From JALHMQ01 sp037441125 (GTDB lineage Bacteria; Pseudomonadota; Gammaproteobacteria; Burkholderiales; Burkholderiaceae_F), in assembly GCA_037441125.1 (NCBI GenBank), contig JBBIST010000006.1, positions 7,917 to 71,916 of the forward strand: 64,000 nt of DNA, given 5' to 3'. The translations under genes and the position numbers were made by a program. Each line of letters begins with the position of its first letter. The first letter of the stretch is position 1. This document shows, piece after piece, positions 1-8,476 of this stretch. The notes below the pieces were generated by a model. It made no database searches and was not told the DNA's origin. It was given only the letters and a program-made list of their open reading frames with translations.

Positions 1-1250
1 AGCGCCTTGCCGACCAGCATGTCGCCCTCGCCGCCGGACAGGCGGCTGTAGTAGTAGGGCGCAGCCAGACGGCGCAGCTCGTACTGGTCGGGCAGTTCGT
101 GCGGCACGTCGGCGAGCGCGCCGCGCATGCGGTTGTAGGTCCAGCGCAGCAGCCCGTGGCCGACGTGCACCAGCGCCTTGCGCAGGCGCGCACCGCGCAC
201 GATGCCGATCCGGTCCTCGAAGTTCTGCGCTGCGTGCCGCAGCAGGTAATCGAGCCAGACCGTGACCGCCGCCGGATAGACCTCGGCGCCCTCGCCTTCG
301 AGCCAGCGGTGGATGTTGTGGTTGGGCTCGCCCTCGACCGTCTGCAGGTAGAACTCGCCGGTGATCTTGACCACCGGCTTGACCCGCGTGCGATCGACCT
401 CGACCGCGTCGAACAGCTCGCGCACCTCGCGCATCGCGCGCACGAAGTAGCCGGTGGTCAGGTGCCACAGCGCCGAGTCCCACTTGCGGCCGCTGTTCGG
501 ACGGCGCCGGAACGCCTGGTACAACAGCTCGACCGCGTCGCGCACGGCGCGGTCGGTCGCCCCCGGCACCTTCTCGAACGGCCGGGTCCGGTACTCGAAG
601 TCCTGCAACACGTCGGTGAGGATGATCGACCAGACGACGCCGAGGTTGAACGGCAGGGTCAGCTCCAGGCCGCCGCCTTCCTTCGCGCCCTGGTCGAACT
701 TTTGCTGGTCGAGCAGGAACATGCGGAACGACTCGAGCCCGACGTTGCGCAGCGCCAGCTCGTAGCTCTGGTGATACTGGCCGAAGCGGCAGGCGCCGCA
801 GGCGCCGGCGGTGACGTAGACGAAGTCGCGGTTGACCTGCTCCGCGCTCGTGCGCCGCGCCTCGCCGCGCAGGAAGTTGGCCAGGTTGCCGGTGGTGAAG
901 CTGGTCGGGCAGCACTGGCCGATGTCGGCCACTTCGCGTCCGGTCAGCAGGTCCTCGCGCGAGGCGGTCGGCAGCACCTGCACGCGGTAGCCGAGGTTTT
1001 CCATCGCCCCCTGGATCGCGCGCTCGGCGCGCCAGTGCAGGCCGCCGAAGAGCACGGTCACACGCTCGCGCTCCTCGCGCTTGAAAGGTTGCGGCCGGTA
1101 GGCGCGGTAGTGCTCGCCGCTGGCCGCAACCTTCTCGGGCGGCAACACGACGCGCTTGGCGGCGGCGGGCTCGTCGGCCTTGACCACGCGCAGGTTTTGC
1201 AGCGACTTGAACGACGACGAGGAGCGCGGCGAGGACGTCAGCGTATCCAT
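1..1250 (-). CDS. 2-hydroxyacyl-CoA dehydratase/activase-like protein (partial)
   Basis: The reading frame is open from an ATG at 1250 to the left edge (416 complete codons), so the C-terminus is missing. A GGAG lies about seven bases before the ATG. The protein resembles the 2-hydroxyglutaryl-CoA dehydratase D-component / DUF2229 branch of the CoA-activase families: a VLFGGLHWRAERAI segment, a QCCPTSFTTGNLANFLR cysteine motif and a TAGACGACRFGQYHQ cysteine motif, which in these families contribute cysteines for an iron-sulfur cluster. It is the last visible gene on the strand of the ABC exporter, 181 bases downstream of a permease. The substrate is unknown. I infer an oxygen-sensitive Fe-S protein; the family call is moderate because the rest of the gene and its partner are outside the window. 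Confidence 0.65.
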   Translation of the reverse strand, partial: MDTLTSSPRSSSSFKSLQNLRVVKADEPAAAKRVVLPPEKVAASGEHYRAYRPQPFKREERERVTVLFGGLHWRAERAIQGAMENLGYRVQVLPTASREDLLTGREVADIGQCCPTSFTTGNLANFLRGEARRTSAEQVNRDFVYVTAGACGACRFGQYHQSYELALRNVGLESFRMFLLDQQKFDQGAKEGGGLELTLPFNLGVVWSIILTDVLQDFEYRTRPFEKVPGATDRAVRDAVELLYQAFRRRPNSGRKWDSALWHLTTGYFVRAMREVRELFDAVEVDRTRVKPVVKITGEFYLQTVEGEPNHNIHRWLEGEGAEVYPAAVTVWLDYLLRHAAQNFEDRIGIVRGARLRKALVHVGHGLLRWTYNRMRGALADVPHELPDQYELRRLAAPYYYSRLSGGEGDMLVGKA

Positions 1251-1431
1251 GGCTTCTCCTGCTTCTTGGTTCGCCGGCGCCGACGGCGCACGGGCTCGGG
1301 CCTCGGATTCTCAGTGGCGGGCTTCCCGTGGCCTACCCGGATTGGTACCAAGAAAGCGGGTTACCCGGACGCCATCTACGGTCATGCGCTGTCGCGGCGC
1401 CGTGCGCGCAAAAGCGCCGCACGCACCGCTT

Positions 1432-2598
1432 TCAGCCGGCGCGCAGCGCCTCGACGATCGGCAATCGCGCGGCCTTGATCGCCGGCAGGAAGCCGCCGAC
1501 CAGCCCCATCGCCAGCGCGAAGGCGACACTGGCGACGACGATCGCCGGCGTGAGCGAAAAGGTGAACGCCAGCTCCGAGAACGAGGTGAAATTGGTGGTC
1601 GAGATCGTGATCGCCTGCAGGAAGCTTGCCGCCGCCAGGCCGGCGGCGCCGCCGGCCAGCGCCAGCAGCAGCGACTCGAGCAGGAACGCCGCCAGGATCG
1701 CGCGACGGCGAAAGCCGAGAGCGCGCAGGGTGCCGATCTCGGCCGTGCGCGTGGCCACCGCCGCGTACATCGTGATCGAGGCGCCGATGATCGCGCCGGC
1801 CGAGAAGATCACCGACAGGAACACGCCGAGGAAGGTGATGAAGGTGGCGAGCGAGCGCGACTGGTCCTCGTAGAAGCGGCGCTCGCCGCGCACCTCGGCG
1901 GTGAAGCGCGGGTCGGCGGCCACCGCCCGCTCGAGGTCGCCGAAGCGCTGCGCGTCGGCCAGTTGCGCCAGCACCGACGAGAAGTTCAGGCGCCGGAACG
2001 CCTGCATCATCTGCTCGTGGTCGCCCCAGATCTCCGAGTCGAAGGCGGTGCCGCCGGCCTCGAACACACCCACCACCAGCCACTGGCGCTGGGCAAAGCT
2101 CAGCGTGCGGCCGATCTCCACCGCGGCGAACTGGCGCGCGACGCTGGCGCCGACGACGATCTCGGTCGACCCGGGACGAAAAGCGCGACCGGCGACGATG
2201 CGCACCTGCGGCCGCAGTGCCCAGCCCGGCGCCGAGAGGCCGCGCACCGGCACGTTGCTGCGGCTGCCGGTGGCGCGCTTGATGAGCGAATTGAGCACCA
2301 GCACCTCGCGCGAGACGCGCGCGCGGCCGTCGCCGTCGCGGGCGATCTGCGGCAGGCTCTCGATTAGCGCCGCCTGCTCGCGCGAGACCGCGCTCTGCAC
2401 CTCGGACTGCGCCCCCTTGGCGATGAAGATCGCGTTGTCCGCCGACCCCGAGGCGACCAGTGTGGCGCGCAGCCCGGCGGCGAGCATCAGCACGGCGGCG
2501 AACACGAACACCACCAGCGCCATGCCGCCGGCGGTGAGCACCGTGGTCAGTCGCCGCACCCACAGGTTGCGCGCGACGTAGCGCAGCGGCAGCCTCAT
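1432..2598 (-). CDS. ABC transporter permease, FtsX/MacB type (second of two)
   Basis: A 388-residue inner-membrane permease. An N-terminal transmembrane helix (about residues 17–40) is followed by a large periplasmic MacB_PCD-like domain. Three C-terminal helices follow, around a segment reading TAEIGTLRALGFRRRAI, typical of the FtsX domain. It starts at the ATG at 2598, where the protein begins MRLPLRYVARNLW; the longer in-frame extension upstream only shadows the neighbouring permease. It lies 62 bases downstream of a paralogous permease and the ATPase and fusion-protein genes, so it is the last component of a MacB-like export complex. The substrate (lipoprotein, peptide or drug) cannot be read from sequence. 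Confidence 0.9.
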   Translation of the reverse strand: MRLPLRYVARNLWVRRLTTVLTAGGMALVVFVFAAVLMLAAGLRATLVASGSADNAIFIAKGAQSEVQSAVSREQAALIESLPQIARDGDGRARVSREVLVLNSLIKRATGSRSNVPVRGLSAPGWALRPQVRIVAGRAFRPGSTEIVVGASVARQFAAVEIGRTLSFAQRQWLVVGVFEAGGTAFDSEIWGDHEQMMQAFRRLNFSSVLAQLADAQRFGDLERAVAADPRFTAEVRGERRFYEDQSRSLATFITFLGVFLSVIFSAGAIIGASITMYAAVATRTAEIGTLRALGFRRRAILAAFLLESLLLALAGGAAGLAAASFLQAITISTTNFTSFSELAFTFSLTPAIVVASVAFALAMGLVGGFLPAIKAARLPIVEALRAG

Positions 2599-2660
2599 CA
2601 CCGGCCAGTCCCAATCGGTGTCGCCGGCCGCGCCGACGGAGCCGCAGGCGCCGTCATCGC

Positions 2661-3830
2661 CTAACCCACATGGCGCAGGCCGTCGACGATTCTCACGCGC
2701 GCCGCGCGCACCATCGGCACCAGCGCCGCGACCACGCCGACCGCGAGCGCGAACGCCATCTGCCACAGGTAGGTCAGCGGATCGACCGCGAACACCGGAA
2801 AGGCGTTGATGCCGGCGCTCGCCAGCGCCTGCTGGAAAGCGGCCGCCACCGCCGGCATCAGCGCCACCGACAGGGCGCCGCCGATCAGCGCCAGCACCAG
2901 GCTCTCGGCCAGGATCAGACGCGCGACGTAGCCGGGGCCGAAGCCGACCGCCTTGAGCGTCGCGTACTCGGCCAGGCGCTCGCGCGCGGTCATCGCCATT
3001 GTGTTCGCCGCCACCGCCAGGATGATCAGCACGACGATGTAGGACACCGACTGGATCACCTGCACGATCGTCTGCAGCATCGCCACGAAGGAAAGCTGGA
3101 ACGCCTTCTCGGTCTCGGTCAGCGTCTCGGCGAGCGAGTTGGCGAAGGTGGCGTCGATCTTGCGCGCCACTTCGGCCACGCGCGCCGGATCGTCGACGTC
3201 GACCACGAACACGCCGGTCTGGTGGGCGCGGCGCGGGAAGCGCTGCTTGACGAACTCGTTCAGGTAGTCGTAGTGGAAGTACATCTGGCGCGTGATCACG
3301 GTGTCGTCGGCACCGTCGAAGATCGCGCGCACGTGGAACTCCCAGTTGCCCGGGTAGATCGTGCCGCGGATCGGCAGGCGGTCGCCGACGCGAAAGCCGT
3401 ACAGGTCGGCGAGCTGGCGGCCGATCGCCGCGCCCTGGCGGTCGCGCAGGAAGGCCTGGTACTCGTCGGCGTCGAAGCGGAACTCCGGGAACATCGGGAA
3501 GAAGGCGGGCGCGTCGACCGCGAACTGGGCGAAGAAGCTGCGCTCGTCGCGCCAGATGCCACCGAACCAGTTCGACACGGCCACCCCGCGCACGCCCTCG
3601 ATTAGGCGGATCTGCTCGCGGTAGTACAGCGGCACGGTGAACACGAGCGAGATCGCGTTGCGCGTGATCAGCCGGGTGCTCGAGGCCGCGTCCACGCCCG
3701 CGTACCAGGCCTTGACCACGGTCTGCAGCAGGCCGAAGGCGGTGAGCGCGATCACCAGGCCGAGGATCGTCAGCCAGGCACGCAGCCGGGCGCGGAAGGC
3801 GTTGCGAACGACCAGCTTGAGGAAAAACAT
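2661..3830 (-). CDS. ABC transporter permease, FtsX/MacB type (first of two)
   Basis: A 389-residue permease. It has an N-terminal transmembrane helix (about residues 17–40), an extracytoplasmic domain of roughly 220 residues, and three C-terminal helices with the FtsX-like segment RERLAEYATLKAVGFGPGY. Its architecture matches the downstream permease, so the two probably form a heterodimer. The ATPase gene ends 137 bases upstream, and that gap is filled by an array of palindromes, an unusual interruption within an otherwise tightly packed transporter operon. Confidence 0.9.
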   Translation of the reverse strand: MFFLKLVVRNAFRARLRAWLTILGLVIALTAFGLLQTVVKAWYAGVDAASSTRLITRNAISLVFTVPLYYREQIRLIEGVRGVAVSNWFGGIWRDERSFFAQFAVDAPAFFPMFPEFRFDADEYQAFLRDRQGAAIGRQLADLYGFRVGDRLPIRGTIYPGNWEFHVRAIFDGADDTVITRQMYFHYDYLNEFVKQRFPRRAHQTGVFVVDVDDPARVAEVARKIDATFANSLAETLTETEKAFQLSFVAMLQTIVQVIQSVSYIVVLIILAVAANTMAMTARERLAEYATLKAVGFGPGYVARLILAESLVLALIGGALSVALMPAVAAAFQQALASAGINAFPVFAVDPLTYLWQMAFALAVGVVAALVPMVRAARVRIVDGLRHVG

Positions 3831-3850
3831 GATGCTCGGCTACGCCTCGC

Positions 3851-3965
3851 AATGATGCGCGCTGCGCGCGTTGATGACGGCGCCTGCGGCGCCTATGAGC
3901 TGCGGCGCGAAGCGCCGCTCATAGGCTGCGCAGCAGCCGTCATAGCCGCCGCAGGCGGCGTCATC
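3851..3965. repeat. Array of five short palindromes (REP-like)
   Basis: Five stem-loops, each with a three-base loop, follow one another with centres near 3863, 3886, 3910, 3931 and 3952, a period of 21–24 bases. Their stems are GCGCG/CGCGC, GGCGCC/GGCGCC, GCGGCGC/GCGCCGC, GGCTGC/GCAGCC and GCCGCC/GGCGGC. The linkers carry ATGA or TCAT in alternating orientation, so outer arms such as ATGACGGC (3874–3881) and GCCGTCAT (3936–3943) can also pair into a cloverleaf. The array lies between co-oriented operon genes. By analogy with REP/BIME elements it may stabilise or attenuate the transcript; that role is inference. Confidence 0.75.
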
Positions 3966-3967
3966 CA

Positions 3968-4708
3968 TCATTTCTCCCCTTGCACCGCCAGCGGCGACGT
4001 GTCCGACAACTGCCCCTTGTCGAGGTAGATCAGGTGGCGCGCGGCCTCGGCGGCGCGCGGGTCGTGCGTGACCATCACGATCGTCTTGCCGAGCTCTTCG
4101 TTGAGCCGGCGCAGCAGCGCCAGCACGTCGGCAGCCGAGGTGCGATCGAGGTCGCCGGTCGGTTCGTCGGCGATCAGCAGCAGCGGATCGCTGACGATCG
4201 CGCGCGCGATCGCCACCCGCTGCTGCTGTCCGCCTGACAGCTCGTTCGGCCGATGGTCCATGCGGTCGGCCAGGCCCACCAGCGCCAGCGTCATCTGCAC
4301 GCGCTCGCGCCGCTCGGCGCGCGACAGCCCGGTCAGCAGCAGCGGCAGCTCGACGTTCTCGAACGCGTCGAGCACCGGCATCAGGTTGTAGAACTGGAAC
4401 ACGAAACCGACGCTCGCCGCGCGCCAGCCGGCGAGCTCGCCTTCGCCCAGGCGCGTGATGTCCTCGCCGTCGATGCGGATCGCGCCCGCATCCGGCTTGT
4501 CGATCCCGGCCACGAGGTTGAGCAGCGTGCTCTTGCCCGAGCCCGACGGCCCCATCAACGCCACGAACTCGCCGCGGCCGACGTCGAGGTCGATGCCGGT
4601 GAGCACCGGCACCACCTGCGCGCCGCGCAGGTAGCTCTTGCTCACGCCGCGCAGTTCGATCAGCGCCGGCCCGCTGCCGGCGCTGCGCACCGCCGCCGCC
4701 TCGCTCAC
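3968..4708 (-). CDS. ABC transporter ATP-binding protein, MacB/LolD type
   Basis: A 246-residue ATPase that would power the adjacent permeases. Visible motifs are Walker A GPSGSGKST, the Q-loop near FVFQFYNLMP, the signature LSGGQQQRVAIARA, Walker B LLIADEPTGDLD and the H-loop VMVTHD. The GTG at 4708 is chosen because it overlaps the stop of the upstream fusion-protein gene as GTGA and places about 15 residues before the first strand. No ATG exists nearby in frame. Translation is therefore probably coupled to the membrane-fusion gene. Membership of the LolD/MacB/FtsE group is clear; the substrate is not. Confidence 0.93.
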   Translation of the reverse strand: MSEAAAVRSAGSGPALIELRGVSKSYLRGAQVVPVLTGIDLDVGRGEFVALMGPSGSGKSTLLNLVAGIDKPDAGAIRIDGEDITRLGEGELAGWRAASVGFVFQFYNLMPVLDAFENVELPLLLTGLSRAERRERVQMTLALVGLADRMDHRPNELSGGQQQRVAIARAIVSDPLLLIADEPTGDLDRTSAADVLALLRRLNEELGKTIVMVTHDPRAAEAARHLIYLDKGQLSDTSPLAVQGEK

Positions 4709-6012
4709 TGCCTGGCCTGCACCGGGCGGTCGGCGTCGAGATCGGCCGGCGGCGCGATCACCACGCGCGCGCCCGGTGCGACGCCGTCGATGTGCACCAG
4801 GTCGCCGACCTTGCCCAGCACGCGCACCGGCGTCGGCACGGTGCGGCCACGGACGACCTCCGCTGCCTTGGCGCGAGCCTCGGCCGGCCGCGTCGCCGCG
4901 CCCTTGCCGGCCTCGCCGCCTGCCTCGCCGTCGGCACGCACGACGATCACCAGGTCGCGGCCGTCGCGCTGCACGACCGCTTCGGGCCGCACCGCCGGCA
5001 CCGGCGTGCGTTCGCCGGCAGCGAGCGGGCGCGACAGGAAGGCGATGCGCGCGCTCATGTCGGGCAGCACGCGCTCGTCGGTCTCCTCGAACCTGACCTT
5101 GACCAGCAAGGTGGCCTTGCTGCGGTCCACCGTCGGCACGATGCGCGACACCGACCCCAGCAAGCGCAGGTCGGGAAAGGCATCGAGCTGGATCTCGGCC
5201 GGCTGGCCGACGCGAATGCCGGCGATCGCGTTCTCGGAAACGTCGGCCTCGACCTCGAGCGTGCTCATGTCGGCCATCGTCACCACTGCGCCGGTGGTGC
5301 CGGCCGCGGCCGAAAACGGCGTGACGATGTCGCCGACGTTCGCACTCTTGGTCAGGACGACGCCGGTGAACGGCGCGCGGATCAGCGTCTGGTCGAAGGC
5401 GACACCGGCCACGCGCAGATTGGCCTGCGCCACCGCGATCTGCGCCTGCAGCGTACGCATCGCCGCACTGGCCTTGCGCTGGCGCGCCTCGGCGGCATCG
5501 ACCGCCGAAGCGGAGACGAAGTTTTGTGCCGCCAGTTCGCGCGCGCGCCGCAGCGCCACCTCGGCATCGGCGAGTTCGGCCTCGCCCTGCGCCAGGTTCG
5601 CCTCGGCCGCCTTGACGCTCGCCGCCACCTGCTCGCGCTGCGCCGCCACGTCGCGGTTTTCCAGGCGCGCGATGACTTCGCCCTCGCGCACGCGCTGGCC
5701 CTCCTGCACGCCGAGCCATTCGAGCCGGCCGGTGCCCTTGCTCGACACCGACGCGCGCCGCGCCGCCACCACGCGGCCGGTGGCGTTGAGCACGGCGATC
5801 GACTGCGACGGCCAGGCCGCGGCCACCACTCCAATCTCCACCTGCGTCGGCCGCCCGCGCTGCGACGCCAACGCGGCCACGGCCGCGACCAGCACCAGCG
5901 CCAGCAGCCACGGCCAGCCGCGCTGCCACAGCGGCCGGCGGCGCAGCAGGCCGGCGCGGCTCGCGCCGCGATCGATCGCCAGGCGCGACAGCGAATCGTC
6001 GGAGGGATTCAT
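4705..6012 (-). CDS. Membrane fusion (HlyD/MacA-type) periplasmic adaptor
   Basis: A 435-residue protein with a single N-terminal membrane anchor (about residues 33–50). Next come a first barrel/lipoyl half with GRLEWLGVQEGQRVREGEVIAR, a long alpha-helical hairpin rich in Ala, Glu and Gln (about residues 120–205), and the second lipoyl half LIRAPFTGVVLTKSANVGDIV. Beta-barrel and membrane-proximal domains complete it. This is the RND/MacA-type periplasmic adaptor layout, linking the inner-membrane ABC permeases to an outer-membrane channel not encoded here. It is the first gene of the four-gene exporter operon, and its stop overlaps the GTG of the ATPase gene. Confidence 0.9.
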   Translation of the reverse strand: MNPSDDSLSRLAIDRGASRAGLLRRRPLWQRGWPWLLALVLVAAVAALASQRGRPTQVEIGVVAAAWPSQSIAVLNATGRVVAARRASVSSKGTGRLEWLGVQEGQRVREGEVIARLENRDVAAQREQVAASVKAAEANLAQGEAELADAEVALRRARELAAQNFVSASAVDAAEARQRKASAAMRTLQAQIAVAQANLRVAGVAFDQTLIRAPFTGVVLTKSANVGDIVTPFSAAAGTTGAVVTMADMSTLEVEADVSENAIAGIRVGQPAEIQLDAFPDLRLLGSVSRIVPTVDRSKATLLVKVRFEETDERVLPDMSARIAFLSRPLAAGERTPVPAVRPEAVVQRDGRDLVIVVRADGEAGGEAGKGAATRPAEARAKAAEVVRGRTVPTPVRVLGKVGDLVHIDGVAPGARVVIAPPADLDADRPVQARQ

Positions 6013-6149
6013 CGTGACAAGCTAACGCGCATCGGCGGCCGAGGCCGGAGGCAGCGATCGTAGCCGAGCCCGGCACTGTCCCCGCGCGAGGCGCCGCACG
6101 GTGCACGGGCCGGCACGCGGCCGGCCCGCCCGAAAACGGCGAGGCGACC

Positions 6150-8249
6150 TCAGTTCGGGATGCGCAGGGTCGTGCCGTCGAAGCTGATCCGATCGGCCGC
6201 CGGCGGACTGATTTCGATCGGCGGCACGTGCGCGGCGGTCAGCGGCGGCGCGCCGGCGCCGCGCGGCGTCGTGCGCACCACCTGCGACGGCGGCAGCGGT
6301 TTGCGCTCGGTCAGGTGTGCCCACAGCGCGTCGAGGGCGCGGTTGAAGTAGACGTGCAGCGGCACGAAGCGCTCGTTGTAGCCGGGAAAGCCGAGGAAGG
6401 CGTCGAAGTGTTGCGCGTTCGTGACCTCGATGTAGGACAGCCGGCTCGCGCCGCGTTCGCGCCGCTTGTTCTCGGCGTAGTACGGGCGCGAGGAGAAGTT
6501 GACCGGCACCAGCGTGTCGGCACGGCCGTGGACGATGATCGCCGGCTTGCGGTTCAGGTCGGCCGTGCTCTGCACTTCGGCGATGCCGCGCTTGACGCGC
6601 CGGGCGTTGGGCGAACTGCCGGTCATCAGTTCGCGCTGGCACATGGCCACATCGAAGGCGAAGTCCGGCAGATTGGTCGACGGCGAGATCGCAAAGAGGT
6701 CGCGCCGGGCGCCGCCGACCGAGTCGTCGTAGACGAGGTTGATGCCGATCGTCGGCGGCACACCGTTGCCCAGCCCGAAGGAAAACGGCAGCAGCGGCGG
6801 GGTCGTCGCCAGCACGTTGCCGGCGGCGTCTGTGGCGGCGAAGCTCAGTCCGCACAGGCGCTCGGCGACCGAGAAGCGGCCGTAGGTGTTCGAGTAGGTC
6901 ATCGTGATCGAGGGCGTGGCCAGGTTCCAGTGCGACGAGTGCAGCAGGATCGTCTCCGGTTCCCAGCCGTAGGCGAGCAGCCGGTCCATCGCCTCCTCGT
7001 ACTGCGAAGCCAAATCGGTGCTGCTCAGCAAACCGTTGGCCGCCAGCGCCCGGCAGCGGTTGTCGATGACGGCGTTGAAGGCCGAACTGATCGCCAGCGG
7101 CGAGCCGGCGGCGCGCGTCGACCGTGCCGCGCACGGCTGATAGAGGTTGGCGAAGCTGAAGTAGTCGTAGAGCGGCTTGCTGCCGCCGGTGTAGACGAGG
7201 TCGCCGCGCCGGATCACCGGGTCGTGGCGCGCGTCCACCTGCACCTGCGGCTCGCTCACCGCCACGCCGTCGATCAGTCCCTCGTGGTCCTGCTCGGCGG
7301 CGGCGAGCGCCGCGCCGGCGCCGTTCGAGACGCTCGAGGCAATGACGATCGTGTTCTGCTTGGTGATGGTCCTGAGCTTGCGGCCCTCGTTGCCTTTGCC
7401 GGGCATCGGCCTGCCGTACTGCTCGTTCAGGACATAAAAGGCGAACTCGATCGCGCGCAGCGTGTCGCGGCCCCAGTCTTTCTCCGGGTTGCGCTGCGAG
7501 TGCGCGTGCTTGACCGCGAAGCGGTTCGGCGTGTCGGCGTTGAACTGCTGGCGCTGCAGGTCTGAGAGCCGGGCGGTGAAGTTGGACCTGTCGCCGGCGA
7601 CAGCGGCATCGGCGCGCACGCCGTTTGGCAGGTTCACGGTGTTGGCCTGCAGGTCGTGGATGCCGTTGCCGGTGCCCTTGTCGGTGTAGGCGACCGCGCA
7701 GCCGCGCTTCAGCCCCCACTCGCCCGACGAGCCGATCGCGCCATAGACGCCGCGCGATCCGCTGCTGGTGCCGGTGACGATGCACGGCCGCCGCGGATCG
7801 AAGCTCGCCGGCACCTGCACCATCATCGTCACGTTCGGCCCGCCGTCGCGGTCGTCGGCATAGGCCAGGTACTCGCTGCCGGCGATCTTGCCTTCGCCGC
7901 TCGTCACCGTGCCGTCGGCGCCGACGTTGGGGCCGAAGAGCACGCCGTAGCCGCCGCCGGGCGCGGTGTCGACGATCGCGCGGTAGTTGGTGTGGATCGC
8001 CACCCGGCGCAGCACCGCCGGGTCGGTCGGGTCGAGCCCGACGAGACTCAGCGGCAATGCGAGTCCGGTCTTGCCGAGCCCGGCGGTCAGCAGGTCGTCG
8101 GCAACCCCGTCGTAGGTCTTGCGGCTGACTTCGCCGAGCCAGTGGGGCTTGCCGTTGAACGCCGGCGGCACGCCGTGAGCGGCGACGCTGCCGGCCGCCA
8201 GGGCGAGAAACGCTGCCAGCGGCAGCGCGCGCAAAGCGGGCATTTTCAT
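6150..8249 (-). CDS. D-(-)-3-hydroxybutyrate oligomer hydrolase
   Basis: A 699-residue secreted hydrolase, the normal size for this family, which cuts 3-hydroxybutyrate oligomers released from poly-3-hydroxybutyrate into monomers. A signal peptide covers about residues 1–24. An SSVSNGAG stretch near residues 305–312 resembles a serine-hydrolase nucleophile turn, and HGRADTLVPVNFSSRPYY near the C-terminus looks like an alpha/beta-hydrolase acid/histidine region. The ATG at 8249 follows a GGAGGAG. Another in-frame ATG at 8261 lies inside that ribosome-binding site, so it is rejected. The gene stands alone, with the exporter operon downstream and the accessory island divergent upstream. Confidence 0.88.
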   Translation of the reverse strand: MKMPALRALPLAAFLALAAGSVAAHGVPPAFNGKPHWLGEVSRKTYDGVADDLLTAGLGKTGLALPLSLVGLDPTDPAVLRRVAIHTNYRAIVDTAPGGGYGVLFGPNVGADGTVTSGEGKIAGSEYLAYADDRDGGPNVTMMVQVPASFDPRRPCIVTGTSSGSRGVYGAIGSSGEWGLKRGCAVAYTDKGTGNGIHDLQANTVNLPNGVRADAAVAGDRSNFTARLSDLQRQQFNADTPNRFAVKHAHSQRNPEKDWGRDTLRAIEFAFYVLNEQYGRPMPGKGNEGRKLRTITKQNTIVIASSVSNGAGAALAAAEQDHEGLIDGVAVSEPQVQVDARHDPVIRRGDLVYTGGSKPLYDYFSFANLYQPCAARSTRAAGSPLAISSAFNAVIDNRCRALAANGLLSSTDLASQYEEAMDRLLAYGWEPETILLHSSHWNLATPSITMTYSNTYGRFSVAERLCGLSFAATDAAGNVLATTPPLLPFSFGLGNGVPPTIGINLVYDDSVGGARRDLFAISPSTNLPDFAFDVAMCQRELMTGSSPNARRVKRGIAEVQSTADLNRKPAIIVHGRADTLVPVNFSSRPYYAENKRRERGASRLSYIEVTNAQHFDAFLGFPGYNERFVPLHVYFNRALDALWAHLTERKPLPPSQVVRTTPRGAGAPPLTAAHVPPIEISPPAADRISFDGTTLRIPN

Positions 8250-8432
8250 GTGCTCCTCCATGAGCCGCGCCGGCGCTGCCGGTCGGGCCGGTTCGTTATC
8301 GGTCTTGGTCTGCCGCGCCGCCCGTAAACCCGACGCGGGCCGCGAGCGTGCCGCAAAAGTGTGACCGCAGCAATGCAGCCGCGTGAGGCGTCGCGCGCCT
8401 TCATCCAGGCCGAGTAGGTCTTGCCTGTCGCC

Positions 8433-8475
8433 GATGCAACCTTGCATTTCTGGAGCCAAACTCCACAATTGCATC
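8433..8475. promoter_or_regulatory. Nested inverted repeats abutting an ATPase start codon
   Basis: Arms GATGCAA (8433–8439) and TTGCATC (8469–8475) enclose an inner palindrome TGGAG-CCAAA-CTCCA (8451–8465). The left part alone also forms TGCAA-CC-TTGCA overlapping it. The block ends one base before the ATG at 8477, so a bound protein or a folded RNA would cover the translation start. It looks like an operator or a sequestering hairpin for the downstream ATPase gene. No binding protein can be named. Confidence 0.4.
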
Positions 8476-8476
8476 G

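Noticed and set aside
1432..3852. An 806-codon frame that would fuse both permeases
   Set aside because: Only the last 388 codons show permease sequence. The upstream part is the wrong frame of the first permease, whose own frame is intact.
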